Part shown: in pieces, positions 57,144-64,000 of the stretch
Layout of the letters: the number at the start of each line of letters is the position of its first letter
Position numbering within the stretch: position 1 is the stretch's first letter
Notes under the pieces: generated by a model
The model's input: the letters and a program-made list of their open reading frames with translations, nothing else
Database searches by the model: none
Told to the model about the DNA's origin: nothing
DNA from: Schistosoma mansoni
Taxonomy: Eukaryota; Platyhelminthes; Trematoda; Strigeidida; Schistosomatidae
Length of the DNA: 64,000 nt
NCBI RefSeq assembly: GCF_000237925.1
Contig: NC_031495.1
Location: 26,622,857-26,686,856, forward strand
Direction of reading: 5' to 3'
Made by a program: the position numbers and the translations under genes

Positions 57144-57314
57144 GCTGATGAGTGAGATAGTAGAATTAACAGAAGTAATAGTAGCAGATGACGACCACCC
57201 AACCTGTCCATTATTATCATCTATAGGTAAATAGTGAGTAACACAGATAGATAGAGGAGGAAGAAGAAGAAGAAGAAGAGGAAGTAAAACACACAAAATT
57301 ATCAACTATTAAGC

Positions 57315-58076
57315 AAAGGTGACAAAACACATTAAAACACTACCACCACACATGATACCACTAGTCACAAATTTTAGGAGTCGATTAGTTCTACCCAGTA
57401 ACAAGGTGCATTAGCAGATCACAGCATGAAACATTGGGGCGCGTTGTTCTTGAAGATGCAGCACCAACATCAACCGGTGGAAAGAGCTACACACACACAC
57501 ACACACACACTCACTAGCCCTCACCCATCACTGCCGCCGCCCAATGCCAGCCAAAACAACACCCCACTTCCACCCCCAACCCCTCAACCTCAAACACAAA
57601 CCCACGACGCTCCCACCCGCCCGCCTCCTTTACCATCACCGCCGAACACCACTCCGTCGAAGATGTATCACCAACCCGGAAATCACAACAGTTTACAATC
57701 ACCCCACCCCACTTCCCATTTCCAGCTTGTTGTTGTTGGTAGTAGTAATAACAATAACAACACCTCCAACAAACTACACCACCAGCAAAACACAACATTA
57801 CCACTTACACACCATCTTAATCTCTTCTTAATTCATCACGACTCATTTATTATAAAACTCTAGCCACATTACGTCCTCTCAATCCTATCACATACACTTG
57901 CACACATTACAGTCATGAAAATATGTGGAGAGCAGGACAGCACGTTGAAAATACTCAAGTGTCTGGATGAGAGTCGCTTACATTTGAGCAACAACATTGT
58001 CTGTGTGTTTACATAAATCAACAGATAAATAAACGTAAAATACCCTCTCTTCAATAAGTCATCGTTTCGACTTACT
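57315..58076 (+). repeat. Array copy 12 (partial, right edge)
   Basis: Only the first 762 bp of the unit, ending at CGACTTACT. Several private changes (ATTGGGGCG, AAGATGTATCACC, CACCCCACCCCAC, GGTAGTAGTAATA, TTTGAGCAAC), more than any internal copy over the same stretch. Confidence 0.95.
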
Positions 58077-58599
58077 CAACTGTGCATTTCATTACCTTCT
58101 TCGCAGTAGGTGTTGTTGAAATATCCTTGCGTTTTAGTATGAAATACCTCTGATTGTTGAGGGAGTAGTTGTCAATCATAATACTCACCTGTAATTAAGA
58201 GATTGATGTCAACTCCTAATCATGAGCATCCACCTCTCTATGATGATTACTCCTATGGCGGAAGCTAGCCATCATTTCCGGAATGTGTTCAGTAAAACAA
58301 CTTTATCAGACTGTATATTCAAACAATTTATAATACAAACTGCATGTTATTTTGGTTGTCGTCCAAATGTTCATCGTCATTTGCCTTGTTTATATAGAAA
58401 CTTATATTACTCTGTCTCAGTGTTGTTGTTAAGTGATTTTACCGCATTCCATTTTCATCCAATTTCTATTCAAATTGTTCAAATGGTTGAGGACGGAATA
58501 GAAGAAGCTTTCGCTTTACGGGCTTCCGTGTCTTGTAGCAGTGGATCACCAATACCTCCAGGCAAAAACCTAGATATATGAACGATGATAGAGGAAAAA
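58077..58599. other. Right flank of the array with an unassigned ORF
   Basis: Contains a 119-codon ATG frame on the plus strand (58222-58581). It has His- and Phe-rich stretches (TAFHFHPISIQIVQMVEDGI) and an acidic segment; I do not recognise it. A second frame ends HPPLYDDYSYGGS near 58268 and could be the end of some exon, but no good acceptor precedes it. Either could be a piece of a host gene or chance. Confidence 0.25.
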
Positions 58600-60780
58600 A
58601 GTATTTGGTAAATCATAATAAGTCATTCTTAATCCTTAAGAATAAGTCAAGTTTCCTCCTAAAGGACTCCTGGGAAGTCGCTTGGACTAGCTCAGTCGGC
58701 AGAGAATTCCAGCACTTGACAACTCTAACGGAGTAGAAGTTGTGTCTGCAGTCTGTTCTGCTATATAGGGTCTCCAATTTCTGGGTGTTACCTCTTAGGT
58801 TAGTGTTATGACTAAGTTTAAGATGTTTAAGGGGATGACCAGAAGTATCATGGATACTGTAAGTCATAAGAAGGTCACATCTAAGACGCCTGTACTCTAA
58901 CGGGTAAAGGTGAAGTGATTGGAGGCGCTCTTCATTAGGTTTGAATTTGAGTCCCCGTACTGATTTCGTGGCTCGACGTTGGATACGTTCCAGAGTGTCT
59001 TTATCCTTTTGGAGGGAGGGAGGAAATACTATGTTTCCGTTCTCTAAATGGGAACGAATAAAACTATTAAAGATTATGTGGAAGGTTCTACCGTCAAACT
59101 GGCCAAAAATGCGCTTCAATGTTACTAGTGCAAGGTTTGCTTGAAAGGCGTTTTTGTCACAGTTCGCATACGACTTCAGGTCGTAGGGTACCAACATTCC
59201 CAAATCTTTTTCGACTCGGGAAACTTCTAGAGGGGAGTTACCTAAGTTATAACTATAGTCTGCAACATGTCCCAACTTTGAAGTCGGGTCAGATCCTCCA
59301 GAAGAACTAGTATATCATTATGATTACGTATCTCTCTCCAAAGTTTCACATCATCAGCAAAAAGCAATAAGTCAGATGAAACTTGTTGAGGAAGATCGTT
59401 GATGTAAATCAAGAAGAGAAGAGGTCCTAGTAGTGAGCCCTGGGGGACCCCACTAGGACATTCCATAGCCTGAGAGAGAGTGAAATTAACCCTGACCTTA
59501 AAGTGTCGGTTTTCTAGATATGAAGTGAGCCAGTCAATCAAAAGGAGTCTTATACCTAATCGTCTAAGCTTCTTGATAAGACATACGTGGTTGACCCTAT
59601 CAAAAGCTTTTGAGAAATCCAGGTAGATGACGTCAACCTTCCCCTTGCGATCAAGGATGGTTGTCCATCTACCCACCGCAGTCAGCAGGTTGGTCATACA
59701 AGAATGACCTTTTCTGAAACCATGCTGTCAAGGTGAGAAGAACTTTAAGGATGATAAGCATTCTTGAATACTGTCGTGTATTAGGGATGCCATAATTTTG
59801 GAAGGTATGGAGAGAAGGGCCACTGGTCGGTAGCTTGAGGGTTCACTGCGTCGACCTCCTTTGAAAATTGGTGTGATGTGGGCCAGCTTCCAAATTTCCG
59901 GTAGTTTGCCTCTGCTTAGCAAGTGTGCAAACATCACGCTAGGTGGTGTCGCCAGGATTGAAGCTGCTTCCCTCAATACATCGGAATGAACCATATCCGG
60001 ACCGGCAGAAGTGTCTTTTCTTAGGTGCTGCAGTTTACGGAGCATTAGGTCAGCACTCAGGTCCACTTCGGAAAGTCCTGTACAGGTGCAGGTGAAGCTT
60101 TCGTCAGTATAGTTGATGTTGGTCAGCTGGAATGTCTGGGAGTATTGTTCAGCCAAAAGGTTAGCGGCATCACTGTCGTTATTGGTCGGGCCATTAGGAC
60201 CTAGCAGTTGGGAAACTCCAGTTTCGCCTTATCGAAGAGAAGCTGCGTAACTGAATAAGCTTTTCAGATTGGAGACGAATTTATCGATAAGCTTGGTCTG
60301 GAACTGAAGCCTGTCTTCTCTTATTACCTTTGAACACATGTTCCTTGTGCGTTTATATTGCCTGTATGCGTCATTATTGTCGGTTCGTTTATATTCGGCC
60401 CAACAGTGCCTTTTGCGGCTTAGCAAACGACGAGTGCGGTTCTTGATGATTGTAGGTTGTTTGTAGCTTTTTGGGACCATTTGAGGAACTGAATGCTCAG
60501 TAGCACATAAGACCGTGTGCAGTAAAAATTCCCAATGAGCATACACTTCAAGTTGAGGGCGAACATCCCAATCCACCTGTTGTAGATAGTCCTGTAAAGC
60601 TAACACATTCAACCGTTTGAAATTCCAGCGCCTGTTGCTAGTGGGATATCTTAGCTTCGTTTTGCTGATAAAGCTGAATAATAGGACGGCGTGATCACTT
60701 TTCCCCAGGGGACGCATGTTGAGAAAACAGTGACTACTGTCTGGCGTGCGAATGAGGTAAAAATAAAATGAAATTGATGC
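58600..60780 (-). pseudogene. CR1-like reverse transcriptase ORF2, 5'-truncated, broken
   Basis: Read on the minus strand. It starts inside the endonuclease domain at PLGKSDHAVLLFSF (about 60717), then an RT domain with the motifs KDTSAGPDMVHSDVL, ITPIFKGG, YRPVALLSIPSK, VIYLDFSKAFDRVNH, SGVPQGSLLGPLLF and the catalytic LLLFADDVKLW (around 59365). The thumb and C-terminal region follow (LERIQRRATKSVRGL, LYPLEYRRLRCDLL, CWNSLPTELV), ending at a stop at 58613. Breaks: a frame change near 60220-60160, an in-frame TGA just before QHGFRKGH near 59726, and a frame change near 59270. Catalytic Asp residues remain but the ORF cannot be translated whole. The clade is inferred from SDH and the RT motif wording. 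Confidence 0.85.
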
Positions 60781-62199
60781 TCCAAAGCTTGACTACGACT
60801 ACGAAAGCAGTTTTTTAATGGGTTGTAATGGATAGTAGTTATCGTCCAACCAAGGTTAACTTGCAATTATGAAACACTATCTTATTTATCACATTAATGT
60901 CGTCGAAAATATATGGGTCATGTGAGCCCTCTGTTTACCACTATTTGCAGATTCGGCAGAAATGGCTGTTAGTGGGTGGGTGCATCAAATATTCCTTCGT
61001 TCATCTTAGCAATCAGTCAGATCCGTTCTTGGATCCACATCATTTCCGTCGTCACTTTAAGCCGTTGCAAATGCCGCAATCTGTTCTGAGTCTCGCTTCG
61101 TTTAGTTCACTTTTGTTGAGGTTGCCGTTTGGAAAATGACCCTCGTATTTCTCCAGTTATTTCACGTTTGTTGGATTGAATTCTTTTCAGTTCCTCGTCA
61201 AAAATGAATAGTGGCGAGCTAGTTCCAGCCTTAAAATTCGCCAGTGTAGGTCGAGATATTTCAACGTTCACTTTAATCAGTATTGTAGAAATATTGATAT
61301 TGTTTTTGGTTTAAATTTTGAAGTCAAAAAACGTTTGTATCAGTAAGCTGTCTATGGGGGTTGATTTCCAATTGCATCTGCATTAGTAGGCAAACTGAAG
61401 GAACAAAAGTATAACCTTGGAAACGAATTCCAGCTAGTGTTCCTGTTAGTTTGTTAAGTTTGATACGGTTTATTTAGTTACGGAGAGATTTTCTCGACCT
61501 CATTATTACTTAACCGTGATAGAATTTAGTAATGCTACTAATACGTATGAATAGTTATCAAAAATTTTTCAAATTCTGTAAAAGTGATAGTTATGTAAAT
61601 TTCGGACAGATAACCGACAGGAATTATTTAAACATAGGTGTATTCGTGAGATGCATGCTCTAGGCTCAATGTTATTTATATTCATACCTACCATTTGATG
61701 GGGCATACAAGTTAGTTGCAAGTATCAAGTTTCACATAAGGTAGGAAACGATTTATTTGAAATATAGTTGTTATAAGTTGTTGAAATCAACAGAGCCAAT
61801 ATTCTACAAATATTGGTTGCATGATATTTTCGACTGAATAAGTGTTTATAAGATGATAATCAGTAAGTGATGCTCATGTGATTAACAGAGAGGGCATAAG
61901 TTGTGACTAATGGGAGTACACTCCCAACTCATATCCCTGATAATGGCTTGAATCTTAGTTAGCCCTGAGGTAAATTCCACCGTCGTGTTTTCAGTTTCCA
62001 AGAGATGTGCTCGACTGCTAATACTGATGATTTGCATGCATGGTTGTGTCTCCAAGCCCCCAAGGTTTTAAGATATTTACTAAATGAGTGGCCGCTAGGT
62101 AAACATACTATAATCATCTGCAATAGATGAATCAACGTGAATCTCACCGAACCACACCACAGAGAACCAGATCGATCATAGTTTTATCAACAAAAAAAT
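60781..62199. other. Unassigned DNA between the two retrotransposon pseudogenes
   Basis: No recognised gene or RNA. The frames at 60897-61139 (plus) and 61959-62147 (minus) have no motif that I know. GC content rises towards 62000, possibly an unrecognised retroelement piece. Confidence 0.5.
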
Positions 62200-64000
62200 T
62201 CCGAAGGACAATGTAAGACGTGACAATCAGGAAAGGACCTAACATAGCCTCGGATCACCATCTTGTTGTAGTCAAGATGAAACTGAGGCTAAAGAAACAC
62301 TGGGAAGCTGGGAAAACCGCAGTACAATGATTCAATTAATCCTTCCTACGAGTTATTAACAAGCTCAACCAATTGAAGATAATTATCAACAACAGTTTCC
62401 ACGTGTTAAAGGATCTACTGAAAGAAGAAACTACGATGGAGGACAACTTGAAATCGATCAAAGAAGCAATAACTTCAGTGCGTCAGGAAGTTCTGGGTCT
62501 CAAGAAGCATCATCATAAGGAATGGGCCTCTGTGGAAACCCTGAACAAGATTGAAGAAAGGAAGAACAAAAAGACCGCAACTAACAACAATCGAACAAGA
62601 GCAGGAAAAGTCAAAGCACAAGCTATATATACAGAAGCAAACAATTAGGCGAAGTAGATTACTAGCATCGACAAGTGGAAATACTTGGAAAATCTAGCAA
62701 TGACGGCAGAAAAAGGTACAACAGAATGGGATATGGAACACATATATGATACAACGAAGAAACTAGCAGAGAGATCTAGTAATTCAGGGAGACTAGTCAA
62801 GGACAATGAAGGCAAGAAAGCCACCGAAATTCAGGGACACAGGAACAGATGAGTAGAATACCTCGAGAAATTCCTAAATAGGTCAGCTTCACTGAATCTA
62901 CCAGACATCGAAGCAGTACACACATACTTTTCTATGGATGTCACTCCATTAACAATCGGACCTTACAATACACCGGCTGGAGCACTGGAGTCAAACATTG
63001 AAGTAACTGCCAATATGGTGAACAAGTGCCAACAAACTAGAGATATAGATACCTCAAGATACCAAAGAAAAGAGATCTCAGCAAGCGTGAGAACTACAGA
63101 GGCATCACATTGTTATCAGTACCAGGAAAAGTTTTCAACAGAGTGTTGCTGAACAGGATGAAAGATTCAGTAGGCACCCAACATCGAGATCAACAGGTCG
63201 GATCCCGTAGGGATTGGTCATGCACAAACCAAGTCGCGACACTACGAACCATCGTTGAACAGTCAATTGAATGGAACTCATCACTATATATCAACTTCAT
63301 TGACTATATGAAAGCGTTTGACAGCGTTGATAGGAGAACCTTATGTATCCTTCTTCCATACTATGGTGTGAGTAGCGGAAGAAATCTCCAACATCGTACA
63401 GAATTCACACAACACACTACACTACATCGTGTGTCGTGAAGGACAGCTGACAGATGCATTTCAAGTAAGGACTGGAGTCAGACAAGGCTGCCTACTCTCC
63501 CCCTTCCTCTTTCTTCTGGTGGTTGGCTTGATTAAGAAGACCTCGACATCTCAGGGAACTCACGGAATACAATGGACAGCTTGGATGTAACTAGACGATT
63601 TGCACTTCTCAGACGACCTGGTCCTGCTATTCCATACTCACGAACAAGTACAGATGAAGACAACTGGTGTAGCAGAAACTTCTGTTTCATTAGGCCTCAG
63701 TATACACAAAAGAAAAAGTAAGATACCCAAATACAACACGGAGAACACCAATTCAATCACACATGATGAAGAAACTCTGGAAGATGTGGGATCTTTCACG
63801 TACCTATCGGGACAGCTTCATCGATGAACAAGGAGGATCTGATGCAAATGCAAAAGCAAGGACTGGCAAGGCAAGGGCGGCACTCCTAAGTTAAAGGACA
63901 TATGGAACTAAAAACAACTGGCAGTCAATACCAAAGTCAAAACCTTTAATTCGAACGTCAAGACAGTCCTACTGTACGGAGCTAAAACGTGGAGAACTTC
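62200..64000 (+). pseudogene. RTE-like reverse transcriptase, decayed, runs off the window
   Basis: Begins near the end of the endonuclease domain, then shows the linker (KEETTMEDNLKSIKEAITS, EVLGLKKHHHKEW) and an RT with ENYRGITLLSVPGKVFNRVL, SLYINFIDYMKAFDSVDRRT, TGVRQGCLLSPFLFLLVV, HFSDDLVLL near 63605 (Ser in place of Ala in the FADD box) and TVLLYGAKTWRT at the window end. There are stops (for example at 62646) and frame changes (near 63050 and 63390). A deletion in the palm removes the segment between NIPAEAL-like and IPKK text. Same clade as the copy at 5605-6870; the C-terminus lies outside the window. Confidence 0.85.

Larger units (their letters stand above)
53671..57314 (+). repeat. 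Array copy 11 (type B, disrupted)
   Basis: Type B to its break at 56299 and shares ACACATAGCC with copy 7. Array sequence stops after TCTCTCATTGA and resumes at 57144 with GCTGATGAGTG. The roughly 405 bp of unit expected between is missing or hidden in the gap. Confidence 0.95.
20550..58076. repeat. Macrosatellite array: 11 copies plus one partial of a 3.2-kb unit
   Basis: Eleven head-to-tail copies and the first 762 bp of a twelfth, anchored on AAAGGTGACAAAACACATT. Spacings are 3193, 3311, 3181, 3178, 3194, 3175, 4227, 3213, 3223, 3226 and 3644; the two long ones reflect the LTR insertion in copy 7 and the disruption in copy 11. Copies agree at nearly every base outside five simple repeats: (CA)n, a (TACAAA)n tract, (TAC)n, (TTA)n and (GAA)n. 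Unit order: short GC-rich block, AT-rich middle, GAA tract at the end. Array homology begins at 20550 and ends at 58076. I see no rRNA, tRNA, spliced-leader or recognised protein motif in the unit. The true array may be longer, because copy 11 contains an assembly gap. Confidence 0.97.

Noticed and set aside
56857-57305. Long frames across the N gap
   Set aside because: They are open only because undetermined bases cannot encode stops.
20550-58076. CRISPR-like or rDNA array
   Set aside because: Unit is 3.2 kb with no short-repeat/spacer structure, the sequence is eukaryotic, and no rRNA or spliced-leader RNA text is visible.

Overview
The window is eukaryotic and almost certainly from a schistosome blood fluke (Trematoda, Schistosoma). 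It is AT-rich. It carries a split CDK5 gene with two very short 5' introns (45 and 40 bp) followed by long 3' introns, the intron-size skew known for Schistosoma. It also holds schistosome-type RTE and CR1-like non-LTR retrotransposons, a Gypsy-type gag remnant, and an Sm-alpha-like retroposon with a hammerhead ribozyme. I cannot fix the species.

Layout. 1-1076: decayed CR1-like ORF1 on the minus strand. 1663-17800: CDK5 on the plus strand, eight exons, 296 codons, all kinase motifs present. Its introns hold an internally deleted RTE copy (minus), two 5'-truncated RTE copies with recognisable target-site duplications (one with another retroposon nested inside), an Sm-alpha-like element with an apparently intact hammerhead on the minus strand, and fold-back elements with decayed hammerhead-like cores. 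18 to 20.5 kb: intergenic DNA with a broken Gypsy-like gag/protease remnant.

20550-58076: a head-to-tail array of eleven copies plus a partial twelfth of a roughly 3.2-kb unit, the dominant feature of the window. Copies are nearly identical and differ mainly in five internal microsatellites and a few linked SNPs. No rRNA, tRNA, spliced-leader or recognised protein gene is visible in the unit; a few short ORFs recur but evidence for coding is weak. Copy 7 carries a compact 986-bp element with two 282-bp LTRs and no pol (TRIM-like). Copy 11 is broken by 644 bp of unrelated sequence and a 200-N assembly gap.

58.6-60.8 kb: CR1-like reverse transcriptase pseudogene (minus). 62.2 kb to the window end: RTE-like reverse transcriptase pseudogene (plus), continuing outside. 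The only confident host protein gene is CDK5; everything else is repeats, mobile elements or unassigned DNA.
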